DNA of 35,337 nucleotides from positions 1 through 35,337 of the forward strand of contig LJCV01000315.1 of assembly GCA_001298575.1 (NCBI GenBank), written 5' to 3'. Position 1 is the first letter of the stretch. The number at the start of each line of letters is the position of its first letter. This document shows positions 24,061 to 32,720 of this stretch, in pieces. Below the pieces are notes generated by a model. The model had not been told where the DNA came from and did no database searches. It was given only the letters and a program-made list of their open reading frames with translations. A program made the position numbers and the translations under genes. The DNA comes from Actinobacteria bacterium OK074 (GTDB taxonomy: Bacteria; Actinomycetota; Actinomycetes; Streptomycetales; Streptomycetaceae).

Positions 24061-25883
24061 GCGCGGTCCTCGGCATCAACCCCGGATTCGGCGGCTTCAA
24101 CTACCACGACCCGTCCGCCTGCCTGGTGATCGACGGAAAGCCCGTGGCCGCCGTCGAGGAGGAACGCTTCACCCGGGTCAAGTCCGCCCCCGGCGTGTTC
24201 CCCGCGCAGGCCGTGGAGTACGTGCTGAACGCGGGCGGACTCACCGTCGCCGACCTCGACGCGGTCGCCGTCGGCTACAGCAGCGACGCCTGGCTGGAGC
24301 GGCTCCCGCTGGAGACCCGGGCGCTGCTCGCCCACCCGGACCTGGCCGCGCTGGCCGCCACCGCCCCCGGCGCCCTGGACGTGCCCCGGGCCCGCGAGGC
24401 CCTGGCCGCGGCCACCCGGCGCCTCGGCGATCTGCTGCACCGTACGGCCCTGTTCGAGACCGGGGAGCGCGCCGCCGAACGCATCGCCGAGCGCCTGCCG
24501 GGGCTGCGCGCCCCGGTGCGCTTCGTCCGCCACCACCGCGCCCACGCCGCCAGCGCGATGCACCCGGCGGGCTTCGCCGACCCGGTCGCGCTCGTCCTGG
24601 ACGGGCTCGGCGAGATCGAGTGCGGCTCCCTGTGGGACACCGCCGCGGACGGCGCGCCCCGGCAGCTGCGCCGCACCGACCTGCCCAACTCCCTGGGCTA
24701 CTTCTACGCCGCGATCACCGAGTACCTCGGCTTCAAGGGCTGGGAGGGCGAGGGCAAGACGATGGCCCTGGCCCCCTACGGGCACGCCGACGCGGCGGCC
24801 AGTGGCGCCCTGGCCGAGCTGGCGCACGTCGTCCCGGACGCGCCGGACCCCTACGACGTCAGCGGCCTCGTCCTCCCCTGCCTGGGCGAACAGCTCTCCC
24901 TCGACACCGGGCGCGCCGTCGCGCTGCTCGCCGAGCTCTTCCAGGCCCCGCCGCGCCGTCCGGGCGACACGCTCACCGAGCACCACCGCAACATCGCCTG
25001 GGCCGCGCAGGACTTCCTGGAGCGCGCCGTCACCGCCACCGTCCGCTCGGCCGCCGCCGAACGCGGCCCCCTGGAGCTGACGTTCGCCGGCGGGGTCGCC
25101 CTCAACTGCAAGCTCAACCTGGTGCTGAGGCAACTGCCGGAAGCGCGGCGGCTGTACGTCCCCGGACCCTGCTCCGACACCGGACTCTCGCTCGGCGCCG
25201 CCCTCGACGTGGCCGCCTCCCACGGCGACGACCCGCGCCACCCCCTGCCCCACCTGGCCCTGGGCCCCGGCGCGGACACGGACCCCGAGAAGTACCTGAC
25301 CACGATGACGATCCCGCACCACCGGCCGGCCGACCCCGCCGCCGAGGTCGCGCGCCACCTCGCCGACGGCAAGGTCGTCATGTGGTACCAGGGCCGTTGC
25401 GAGTTCGGCCCCCGGGCGCTCGGCAGCCGCAGCATCCTGGCCGACCCCCGCCGCGAGGACATGGTCGCCAAGGTCAACGAGGTCGTCAAACACCGGGAGT
25501 TGTGGCGCCCGTTCGGGCCCTCGCTGCTCGCCGAGCACGCCCACACCGTCCTCAAGGGCGCCGAACCGGGGGAGCAGGCCCCGTACATGGTGGTCGCGTA
25601 CCAGGTGCGCGAGGAGTGGGCCGAGCGGATCCCGGCCGTCGTGCACACCGCAGACGCCACCACCCGCCCCCAGTTCGTCACCGCCCAGGCGCTGCCCGAC
25701 TACCACGCGGTGATCTCCGCCTTCCACCAACTCACCGGCGTTCCCCTGGTGTTGAACACCTCCTTCAACGACAAGGACGAGCCGCTGGTGCGGACCGTGG
25801 CCCAGGCGGTACGGCACTTCTACAGCAGCGCCGCCGACGTGCTCGTCCTCGACGGCACGTTCGTCCTCAAGGAGGCGCCGTGA
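24057..25883 (+). CDS. Carbamoyltransferase, NodU/CmcH family
   Basis: This 608-residue two-domain enzyme starts at ATG 24057, overlapping the methyltransferase stop. The N-terminal Kae1-like part has VLGINPGFGGFNYHDPSACL, EEERFTRVKSAPG and the metal/phosphate-binding histidines in VRHHRAHAASAM (about 158-169). The C-terminal YrdC-like part has MWYQGRCEFGPRALGSRS and LNTSFNDKDEPLV. Family knowledge: these enzymes use carbamoyl phosphate and ATP to form carbamoyl-AMP and transfer the carbamoyl group to a hydroxyl, as in cephamycin, tobramycin and Nod-factor biosynthesis. A carbamate or derived urea group in the product is therefore likely. Confidence 0.93.
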   Translation: MSAVLGINPGFGGFNYHDPSACLVIDGKPVAAVEEERFTRVKSAPGVFPAQAVEYVLNAGGLTVADLDAVAVGYSSDAWLERLPLETRALLAHPDLAALAATAPGALDVPRAREALAAATRRLGDLLHRTALFETGERAAERIAERLPGLRAPVRFVRHHRAHAASAMHPAGFADPVALVLDGLGEIECGSLWDTAADGAPRQLRRTDLPNSLGYFYAAITEYLGFKGWEGEGKTMALAPYGHADAAASGALAELAHVVPDAPDPYDVSGLVLPCLGEQLSLDTGRAVALLAELFQAPPRRPGDTLTEHHRNIAWAAQDFLERAVTATVRSAAAERGPLELTFAGGVALNCKLNLVLRQLPEARRLYVPGPCSDTGLSLGAALDVAASHGDDPRHPLPHLALGPGADTDPEKYLTTMTIPHHRPADPAAEVARHLADGKVVMWYQGRCEFGPRALGSRSILADPRREDMVAKVNEVVKHRELWRPFGPSLLAEHAHTVLKGAEPGEQAPYMVVAYQVREEWAERIPAVVHTADATTRPQFVTAQALPDYHAVISAFHQLTGVPLVLNTSFNDKDEPLVRTVAQAVRHFYSSAADVLVLDGTFVLKEAP

Positions 25884-27139
25884 CCGTGGCCCCCGTCGCC
25901 TCCCACCGCCTCGCCGGCCGGGAGCACGACCTGTTCCTGATCAGTCCGCAGGTCGGCCGGGGCCTGGTCGTGTGGTCCCCGGCCGGGGCCCGGTTGCGGC
26001 ACGCGCTGGAGGAGTTCTGGCGCGAGGTCCACCAGGCCCACGGCTACGACGTGGTGATGACCCCCCATCTCGGCCGCGCCGACCTGTGGGGCGACTCGCG
26101 GCAGCTGGACTTCCACCGCGAGACGATGTTCCCCGAGTTCGAGGTCGAAGGGGCGCCCTACGTGGTCAAGGGCGCCAACTGCCCGCTGCACATGCAGGTG
26201 TTCCGCAGCCGCACCCGATCCCACCGGGACCTGCCGGTCCGGCTGGCGGAGATCTCCACCCTCTACCGGCAGGCCCCCGCGGGCTCCCTCAAGGGCCTGC
26301 GCTACACCCGCACCATCAGCCAGGACGACAGCCACATCTTCTGCCGCGAACAGGACGTGGTCGAGGAGATCGTCCGCTACTTCGACCTGGTACGACGGCT
26401 GTTGCATGCCTTCGGCTTCGAGGACCTGCGCCCCTACCTCGGCACCCGCGACGAACGCTCCGTGCCCGGCGACGAGTTGTGGGAGCGGGCCACCGGCCAC
26501 CTGCTGACCGGCCTGCGCGAGGCGGGACTCGAATACCGACACGCGCCCGGCGGCGCCACCTACTACGCGCCCCGCGTGGGCATCGACGTCGTCGACGCCG
26601 CGGGCACCGCCTGGCCGCTGCCCGACCTCCAGGTCGACTACCACCTGCCCCGGCTGTGCGGGGTGGAGTACACCGGCGCCGACGGCCGCCGTACCCACCC
26701 CGTGGTGCTGCACCGCACCCTGCTGGGCTCGGTGGAACGGTTCGTCGCCGCCCTGCTGGAGCACCACGGACCGGCCGGTCTGCCCGGCTGGCTCAAGCCC
26801 GTCCACGTCCGGGTGCTGCCGGTGCGCGAGGAGGACGAGACCACCGCCCGCGCGCTGACCGACTCGCTGCGCCTGGACGGGGTGCGGGTCGCCCTCGACG
26901 ACCGCCGCGCCGGTCTCGGCCCGCGCGGCGCCAAGGCCCGCGCCGACGGCGTCCCGCTGGTGGTCGCCGTCGGCCGGGACGAGGCCCGCACCGGCCGCTA
27001 TCACGCCCGCCACCTCGACGGCCGCACCGCCGACGTCGACTACCCGGCCCTGGTCGAGATGGCCCGGCGCACGGCCGCCCGCCCCGACCCGGCCCTGGGC
27101 GCCGTCCGCCCGCTGCACGCCTCCGCCCCCACCCCCTGA
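25880..27139 (+). CDS. Stand-alone ThrRS-like enzyme (paralog 1), no TGS or editing domain
   Basis: This 419-residue class II aminoacyl-tRNA synthetase homolog starts at GTG 25880 behind AAGGAGG, overlapping the carbamoyltransferase stop. It contains only the ThrRS catalytic core and a drifted HGTP anticodon-binding-like domain (about 305-400). The zinc ligands that recognise the threonine hydroxyl are kept: Cys101 in GANCPLHM, His152 in SQDDSHIFC, His278 in VVLHRTLLGS, with motif 3 Arg in VERF. Motif 2 is altered: LYRQAPAG replaces RxEPSG, so the Glu that normally helps bind ATP is Ala. It is far shorter than housekeeping ThrRS (about 650). I infer activation of threonine or a beta-hydroxy amino acid for biosynthesis. 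Resistance is a weaker option. Confidence 0.88.
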   Translation: MTVAPVASHRLAGREHDLFLISPQVGRGLVVWSPAGARLRHALEEFWREVHQAHGYDVVMTPHLGRADLWGDSRQLDFHRETMFPEFEVEGAPYVVKGANCPLHMQVFRSRTRSHRDLPVRLAEISTLYRQAPAGSLKGLRYTRTISQDDSHIFCREQDVVEEIVRYFDLVRRLLHAFGFEDLRPYLGTRDERSVPGDELWERATGHLLTGLREAGLEYRHAPGGATYYAPRVGIDVVDAAGTAWPLPDLQVDYHLPRLCGVEYTGADGRRTHPVVLHRTLLGSVERFVAALLEHHGPAGLPGWLKPVHVRVLPVREEDETTARALTDSLRLDGVRVALDDRRAGLGPRGAKARADGVPLVVAVGRDEARTGRYHARHLDGRTADVDYPALVEMARRTAARPDPALGAVRPLHASAPTP

Positions 27140-27149
27140 AGGACCTGCC

Positions 27150-28430
27150 ATGCTCGCTGCCCTCGGCGGGACCCCCGAGGTCACCGCACCCCACCCGCAC
27201 AACGACCTGTGCGCCTTCAGCCCCGCCGACAAGGCCGTCATTACGGCCCACCTGGACGCGGGCGGCACGACCTCCTACTACGGCCGCGACGGCGAACTGC
27301 GCGAGTTCGAGGACGAACTCGCCGCGTTCTTCGGCCGCGCGCACTGCGTGGCCGTCAACTCCGGTACCAACGCCCTGCATTCGGCGTTCTTCGGGATCGG
27401 CCTCCAGCCCGGCGACGAGGTGATCGTGCCCTCGTACACCTTCCTGGCCACCGTCTCGCCGCTGTTCGCGCTGCGCGCGGTGCCGGTGCTCGCCGACTGC
27501 GAACCGGACACCGGCACCATCGACCCCGAGGACATCGCCCGCCGCATCACCCCGCGCACCAAGGCCATTGTGGTCACCCACCAGTTCGGCCACCCGGTCG
27601 AGATGGACGCGGTCATGGACCTCGCCGAGCGGCACGGACTGAAGGTCGTCGAGGACAACTCCCTTGCCTTCGGCGCCACTTACAAGGGCCGCCGGACCGG
27701 CTCGCTCGGCCATGTCGCGGCCTTCAGCCTCGGCTCCACCAAGATGGTCAGCGGCGGCCAGGGCGGCGCGCTGGTCACCGACGACCCGGAGGTGATGGAA
27801 CGCGCCAACCTGCTGGGCCACTTCGTGCGCCGCTCGGTCACCGAGGTCTCCAGCCCCTTCTACCGGCGGTTCGTCACCACCGGCTACGGCCACAACTACC
27901 GCATGCACGCGCTCGCGGTGACCATGGCCCGGGGGCGCCTGCGCCGCCTCGACGAACTCGTCGCCTCCCGGCACCAGCGCCTCGAACGGCTCTCGGCCGG
28001 ACTGTCCGACCTGCCCTTCGTCGAGCCGCCGGTCACCCGGCCCCACGTGCACCGCGGACAGTGGGGCGGCTACACCGCCTCCTACGACGCCGAGGCGGCC
28101 GGGGTCGACATCGACACCTTCGTCTCCGCGCTGGAGGCCGAGGGCCTGGAGGTCGCCGCCCGCGGCTACCACCCGCTCCTGCACCGCGCCGAGTTCTTCC
28201 GCACGGCCGAGGACGGCTACTACCCGGCGCAGCCCTGGCACGCCAAGCGCCTCTACCGCGAGGGCGACCTGCCCCGCTCCGAGTGGCACGCCGACCGGCA
28301 GATCGCCTTCCCGATCTTCCTCGACGAACCCCTGGAGCTGGTCGACGGCTACGTCCGGGCGGTCCGCAAGGTCGTCGAGGGGCTGGACGCCCTGCGGAAG
28401 ACGGCCCGGCAGGCGGCGTCCGCCGTCTGA
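27150..28430 (+). CDS. DegT/DnrJ/EryC1-family PLP aminotransferase
   Basis: This 426-residue PLP enzyme starts at ATG 27150 behind GAAGGA, 11 bp after the ThrRS-like gene. Visible are VNSGTNALHSAFFGIGL, GDEVIVPSYTFLATV, VVEDNSLAFGA with the Asp that pairs with the pyridine nitrogen (Asp169), and the Schiff-base Lys198 in SLGSTKMVSGGQGG. The family includes sugar aminotransferases, AHBA synthases and aminocyclitol aminotransferases. The usual His/Gln after ED is replaced by Asn-Ser. A keto-sugar, cyclitol or other ketone substrate cannot be chosen from sequence. It is the last gene of the exporter operon. Confidence 0.9.
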   Translation: MLAALGGTPEVTAPHPHNDLCAFSPADKAVITAHLDAGGTTSYYGRDGELREFEDELAAFFGRAHCVAVNSGTNALHSAFFGIGLQPGDEVIVPSYTFLATVSPLFALRAVPVLADCEPDTGTIDPEDIARRITPRTKAIVVTHQFGHPVEMDAVMDLAERHGLKVVEDNSLAFGATYKGRRTGSLGHVAAFSLGSTKMVSGGQGGALVTDDPEVMERANLLGHFVRRSVTEVSSPFYRRFVTTGYGHNYRMHALAVTMARGRLRRLDELVASRHQRLERLSAGLSDLPFVEPPVTRPHVHRGQWGGYTASYDAEAAGVDIDTFVSALEAEGLEVAARGYHPLLHRAEFFRTAEDGYYPAQPWHAKRLYREGDLPRSEWHADRQIAFPIFLDEPLELVDGYVRAVRKVVEGLDALRKTARQAASAV

Positions 28431-28474
28431 CGATGTCATTCGCCGTCTTGAGCACGGCACCCGCACAGGAAGTC

Positions 28475-28510
28475 GACAGATGTTATTGACAAATGTCAAT
28501 AACATCTGTC
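28475..28510. promoter_or_regulatory. 36-bp perfect dyad operator at the SDR promoter
   Basis: The 17-base arm GACAGATGTTATTGACA (28475-28491) is followed by AA and its exact reverse complement (28494-28510). TTGACA inside the left arm (28486-28491) would serve as a -35 box, with a weaker -10 candidate near CATTAAT (28510-28516). The region is strikingly A+T-rich for this genome. Its TTGACA/TGTCAA cores recur at 18972 and 32721-32773. It lies 61-96 bp before the SDR start. Confidence 0.8.
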
Positions 28511-28570
28511 ATTAATGAACGTCCATCGGGTCGGCGGTGTGGTGACCGCCGACCGGCGAAAGGAACGACC

Positions 28571-29404
28571 GTGACCGACTCCGTGGACTCCATGGACTAC
28601 GACTTCCGGGGCCGCGTCGCGGTCGTGACCGGCGGCGCCCGCGGCCAGGGGCTCTCCCACGCCCGCGCCTTCGCCGCCGCCGGGGCGGCCGTCGCCGTCC
28701 TCGACATCGGCGGCGACCTGTCCGCCGTGCCCTACGCGCTCAGCGGCCCGGACGACCTGGCCGCGGCCGAGGCGCAGCTGGCGGAGGTCTCCGCGGACGT
28801 GCTGGTCCTGCCCTGCGACATCCGCTCCGAGGACGCCGTGCGGGGAGCCTTCGACAAGGTGCGGTCCGCCTTCGGCACCGTCGACGTCCTGGTCAACAAC
28901 GCGGGCGTCACCTCCCTCGTGCCGGTCCACGAGATGTCCCTGGACCAGTGGTGCCAGGTCGTCGACGTGTGCCTGACCGGCGCCTTCCTGTGCAGCCGCG
29001 AGGTCGTGCCCGGCATGATCGAGGCGGGCCGCGGCTCCATCGTCAACATCGCCTCCGGAGCGGCCGTCGTGGGCATGCCCGACCAGGCCCACTACACCGC
29101 CGCCAAGCACGGACTCGTCGGCCTGACCAAGTCGCTCGCCCTGGAACTGGGCCCGCACGGGGCGCGCGCCAACGCCATCGCCCCGAACGTCGTCGACTCG
29201 CCCCTCAGCGCCGCGCTCGGCGACCTCTACCCGGACAGCCTCCAGCGCCTGGGCGACCTCTACGGCGCCTTCTTCCCGCTGGCCAGCTGCCCGGTCCTGC
29301 AACCCGCCGACGTCACCAACGCCGTCTGCTGGCTGGTCTCGGACCAGGCCCGTTACGTCACCGGCACCACCCTGCCCGTCGACGCCGGCTTCGGCTGCAA
29401 ATAG
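28571..29404 (+). CDS. SDR oxidoreductase of the mycofactocin-associated type
   Basis: This 277-residue SDR starts at GTG 28571 behind AAAGGA. It has the cofactor motif TGGARGQG (20-27), NNAG, catalytic Ser162 in NIASGAA, and YTAAK (Tyr175, Lys179). After the second strand, VLDIGGDLSAVPYALSGPDD and LAAAEAQL form the extra insertion with a conserved PY-DDL pattern. I know this from the mycofactocin-coupled/carveol-dehydrogenase-like subfamily, whose NAD is bound tightly. Role: oxidation or reduction of an alcohol/ketone in the pathway, perhaps supplying the ketone for the DegT enzyme. It is the first gene of a two-gene unit under the 36-bp dyad. Confidence 0.88.
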   Translation: MTDSVDSMDYDFRGRVAVVTGGARGQGLSHARAFAAAGAAVAVLDIGGDLSAVPYALSGPDDLAAAEAQLAEVSADVLVLPCDIRSEDAVRGAFDKVRSAFGTVDVLVNNAGVTSLVPVHEMSLDQWCQVVDVCLTGAFLCSREVVPGMIEAGRGSIVNIASGAAVVGMPDQAHYTAAKHGLVGLTKSLALELGPHGARANAIAPNVVDSPLSAALGDLYPDSLQRLGDLYGAFFPLASCPVLQPADVTNAVCWLVSDQARYVTGTTLPVDAGFGCK

Positions 29405-29451
29405 CCCCGCCCGACCCCCCGCCCCCTGTCCCAGTCCCAGGAAGAGCACGC

Positions 29452-31236
29452 ATGTCAGCGCAGTACACCCGCATCGAGGCCGGTTACCTCCTGGCCGAAT
29501 CCCTCATCCGCCGGTGGCCCGGCACCGTGCTCGGCACCGGCGGCCTGACCGCGGACGGCTTCCGCTTCGACGCGGCCCTGCCCGGGACCCCGGCCGGACT
29601 GCTGGAGGCGGTGGGCGAGGAACTCCACAAGGTCGCCGCCGAGGGCCCGGCCCCCGCGCTGACCGTCTCCCACGGGGAGGCGGCCGGGCTGCTGGCCGAC
29701 CAGCCGCTGCAACGCGAACTGCTGGCCGCGCTGGACCCGGAGGGCCCCGTCACGGTCCGCCGCCGGGGCGACTTCTGCGTCCTGGAGTCCGCCGTGACCG
29801 CCGAGACGGAGGAGGCAGGGGCGGCGGAGGCTCCCTTCCCGTCGCCGTCCGCCCTGGAACCCGCGGCGGTCAGCGGCGCCTACTGGCGGGGGAGTTCGGA
29901 CAACCGGATGCTCACCCGCGTCAGCGGCTGGGCCTTCGGCACCGCGAAGGAACTGCGCGTGCACAAGGAACGGCTGGCCGAGGCCCGCGCCCGCGACCAC
30001 CGCAAACTCGGCCGGGAACTGCGCATTTTCACCATCAGCGACGACATCGGCGCCGGCCTGCCGCTGTGGCTGCCGCGCGGCACCGTGATCCGCCGGCAGC
30101 TGGAGAACTGGATAGCCGAGGAGGAACGCGTCGCCGGCTACCAGCACGTCGTCACCCCGCAGTTGGCCAAGCGCACCCTGTACGAACGCTCCGGCCACTG
30201 GGCGCACTACGCCGAGGACATGTTCCCCGTCATGGGCGTCGCGGGCGAGGAGTTGGTCCTGCGCCCCATGAACTGCCCCCACCACATCACCCTGTTCGGC
30301 ACCGCCGACCACAGCTACCGCGAACTGCCCTACCGGCTCGCGGAGTTGGGCACGATGTACCGCTACGAGCGCTCCGGCGTGGTGGGCGGCCTGAGCCGGG
30401 TGCGGGCCATGACCCTCAACGACGCCCACGTCTTCTGCACCCCCGAGCAGGTGGGGGAGGAGTTCGCCCGCGTCCTGGAACTCATCGAGCGCTGCTACCG
30501 CACTCTCGGCATCACCAACCACCACTACCGGCTCTCCCTGCGCGACGCCGAGGGCACCTCCGAGAAGTACGTCGCCGACGACAGCCTGTGGGCCCGGGCC
30601 GAACAGACCATCCGCGACTGCCTGGTCGACCTCGGCCTGCCCTTCTGCGAGGCCCCCGGCGAGGCCGCCTTCTACGGCCCGAAGCTCGACATCCAGCTGC
30701 CCGACCTGTTCGGGCGCGAGGAGACCCTCTCGACCATCCAGGTCGACTTCCACCTGCCCGACCGCTTCGGCCTGGAGTACGTCGGCCCGGGCGGGGGCCG
30801 GCTGCGGCCCGTCATCATCCACCGGGGGGTGCTCAGCACCATGGAACGCATGGTGGCCCACCTCATCGAGCTGTACGCCGGCGCCTTCCCCGTCTGGCTG
30901 GCACCGGTCCAGATCGCCGTCCTGCCGGTCTCCCAGGAGCAGGAGGCCGGGGCCACCGCCTGGACGGAACGGCTCGTGCGCGCCGGGCTGCGGGCCGAGG
31001 TGGTCCGCCCGGACGGCACCCTCGGCGCCCGCATCCGCGCGGTCCAGGCCGACAAGGTGCCCTACCTCGCCGTCCTGGGCGAACGCGAACTGACCGACGG
31101 CACCGTCTCCGTCCGCCGTCGCGGCGTCCGTGGCTCCGACGAACACACCCGCGAGACCTTCGAGGCAGGCGTGCTGTCCCTGGCCCGCGACCGCTCCCTG
31201 AGCCTGGACTGGGCACCGGCGCCGACGGCGTCGTAG
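29452..31236 (+). CDS. ThrRS paralog 2 with inactive editing-like domain
   Basis: This 594-residue ThrRS homolog starts at ATG 29452 behind AGGAAGAG. Compared with housekeeping ThrRS, the TGS domain is absent. In the N2 editing-like domain the HxxxH site (HSTAH) reads IEAGY near residues 8-12, and the LCRGPH cysteine motif is missing before AYWRGSSDNRML (143-154). The catalytic core looks intact: zinc ligands Cys275 (PMNCPHH), His326 (LNDAHVFC), His457 (VIIHRGVL), and motif 2 RYERSG (Arg304, Glu306). TQDDAH, which lines the threonine pocket, is changed to TLNDAH. The anticodon-binding domain is present (about 488-580). It could be a resistant ThrRS for self-protection or charge Thr/Ser onto tRNA for biosynthesis. 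It ends before a strong terminator. Confidence 0.9.
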   Translation: MSAQYTRIEAGYLLAESLIRRWPGTVLGTGGLTADGFRFDAALPGTPAGLLEAVGEELHKVAAEGPAPALTVSHGEAAGLLADQPLQRELLAALDPEGPVTVRRRGDFCVLESAVTAETEEAGAAEAPFPSPSALEPAAVSGAYWRGSSDNRMLTRVSGWAFGTAKELRVHKERLAEARARDHRKLGRELRIFTISDDIGAGLPLWLPRGTVIRRQLENWIAEEERVAGYQHVVTPQLAKRTLYERSGHWAHYAEDMFPVMGVAGEELVLRPMNCPHHITLFGTADHSYRELPYRLAELGTMYRYERSGVVGGLSRVRAMTLNDAHVFCTPEQVGEEFARVLELIERCYRTLGITNHHYRLSLRDAEGTSEKYVADDSLWARAEQTIRDCLVDLGLPFCEAPGEAAFYGPKLDIQLPDLFGREETLSTIQVDFHLPDRFGLEYVGPGGGRLRPVIIHRGVLSTMERMVAHLIELYAGAFPVWLAPVQIAVLPVSQEQEAGATAWTERLVRAGLRAEVVRPDGTLGARIRAVQADKVPYLAVLGERELTDGTVSVRRRGVRGSDEHTRETFEAGVLSLARDRSLSLDWAPAPTAS

Positions 31237-31250
31237 CACCTGACGTGACC

Positions 31251-31284
31251 CTGGACGCCCCCTGCTCCGGCAGGGGGCGTCCAG
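31251..31284. terminator. Bidirectional terminator, perfect 14-bp stem
   Basis: CTGGACGCCCCCTG (31251-31264) and CAGGGGGCGTCCAG (31271-31284) pair perfectly around loop CTCCGG. It sits between the convergent ThrRS-like and AMP-ligase genes, 15 bp past the first stop, with no T tract. Confidence 0.85.
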
Positions 31285-31333
31285 GCGTTGCGGCCGGGCG
31301 GCGCCGGGAGACCCGCGCAGCCCGGCGGCCGGG

Positions 31334-32692
31334 TCAGTAGCCGCGTACCGCGAACGGCTCCGCCGCGCCGTGGTCGCCCGTGAGGTCCAGGGCGAGTTCG
31401 ACGGCGCCGTCGCGGACCAGTTCGGCCAGTTCGGGGCAGGCGGCCAGCACGGCCGCCGTCAGGTCCTTGCGGACGGTCTCGGTGTGGTCCGGGTACAGGT
31501 GCGGGGCGAAGGCGGTGACGACGGTGAGTTCGAGGCGGCCGGGGGTGCCGGGCACGAACCGGGGGCGGCACAGCGGTGCGGAGCCGTGGATCGAGTCGTA
31601 CACCCGCATCCCGCCGTACATCGGGGCCCTGGCCACCGCGGGCAGCGATTCGAGGGCCTCGCGCAGCGGGATGGGGCGGAACACCGGGACCGTACGGCCG
31701 CGGTGGGGGACCAGCGGGGTCTGGGCACGGCGGCCGACCATCGCGGCGGAGAGTTCGCCCGGCTCGCAGGAGTCCGCGCCGCCGGGCACCGCCTCGACGA
31801 GGTCGCCGGTGTCGTAGCGGACCAGCGGCTGGTACTGGGAGAACGGGTACAGCTCGGTGAACACCATCCGGCCCACGCCCTCGGTGAGCGGCCGGTCGTC
31901 GTCGAGGGAGACGACCTCGGGCCGGACGTGGGCGTCGAAGTGCAGCAGGCGGCAGTTCGGGCAGCGGGTCGCGCCGCCCGCCACCTCGGACATGGTGTAG
32001 CGCTCGACGACCCGGGCGGTGGGGAAGACCTCCGCGAGGAAGGCGCGCTGGAGTTCGCTGAGGTAGTCGGCGACCGCGGTGACGGTGCGCGGGGCGAGGG
32101 TCTCGTTCAGGCCGGCCCCGGCGAGCGCGTGGGCGAGGATCACCAGGTCGTCGGGGGAGCCGCTGAACTGCACCACGGGGTCCTTGAGGCCCGGGAAGAA
32201 CTCGGGGCGGCCGAGCAGGGCCACCGCCTTGGCGAGGTCGCGGTCGTTCATCAGGCTCAGGGTGACCGTGCGGTCCACGGCGACCACGTTCAGGACGCTG
32301 CCGTGGTGGCGCTTGGAGATCGTCGTGAAGTGCACGATGGGCCGCTCGTCGCCCAGCCGCTGCCGCGCGCCGTCGCTGAGCCGCTGGAGCAGTTCGCCGA
32401 ACGCGGCGATCTCCTCCTGGCTGCGGTACCGGACGAAGGGCGTGCCCGTCGTACCGCTGCTGTGCAGCAGCACGGCCGGAGCCAGCCCGGGATGCCGGAC
32501 CGCCGCCGCGCCCCCGGCGGGCCCGGCCTTGCCGATGACGGGGAGTCCGGCCAGGTCCCGGCCGTCGAGCCCGGCCCACAGTTCGCGGTAGTAGGGGATC
32601 TCCCGGGCGTGGTCGAGGGTCCGGGGCAGCAGCCGGTCGCGCAGTCGGCTCTTCGGCCCGGGGGCGATTGCTTCGGCGGTGGGATGCGTCAT
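31334..32692 (-). CDS. PaaK-like AMP-forming ligase (ANL superfamily)
   Basis: This 452-residue adenylate-forming enzyme starts at ATG 32692 (AGGG eight bases upstream). It has the P-loop HSSGTTGTPFVRYRS (77-91), the A5-like ERYTMSEVAGG, a CPNC cysteine pair shortly after, and PLVRYDTGDLVE. The sequence is closest in style to phenylacetate-CoA ligase/coenzyme F390 synthetase-type proteins. It should activate a carboxylic acid as acyl-AMP and pass it to CoA, an amine or a protein/peptide thiol. No carrier protein or NRPS module is visible in the window, so transfer to an amine, tRNA-derived group or the small peptide is possible. It is transcribed divergently from the AsnRS-like operon. Confidence 0.85.
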   Translation of the reverse strand: MTHPTAEAIAPGPKSRLRDRLLPRTLDHAREIPYYRELWAGLDGRDLAGLPVIGKAGPAGGAAAVRHPGLAPAVLLHSSGTTGTPFVRYRSQEEIAAFGELLQRLSDGARQRLGDERPIVHFTTISKRHHGSVLNVVAVDRTVTLSLMNDRDLAKAVALLGRPEFFPGLKDPVVQFSGSPDDLVILAHALAGAGLNETLAPRTVTAVADYLSELQRAFLAEVFPTARVVERYTMSEVAGGATRCPNCRLLHFDAHVRPEVVSLDDDRPLTEGVGRMVFTELYPFSQYQPLVRYDTGDLVEAVPGGADSCEPGELSAAMVGRRAQTPLVPHRGRTVPVFRPIPLREALESLPAVARAPMYGGMRVYDSIHGSAPLCRPRFVPGTPGRLELTVVTAFAPHLYPDHTETVRKDLTAAVLAACPELAELVRDGAVELALDLTGDHGAAEPFAVRGY

Positions 32693-32720
32693 GTCGGGTG
32701 CCCTCTCAACGCAATTCGCT

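Noticed and set aside
28493..28570. ATG 28493 as the SDR start
   Set aside because: It lies within the 36-bp dyad/promoter, and the extension is uncharacteristic. GTG 28571 has a good AAAGGA site and gives a family-length protein.
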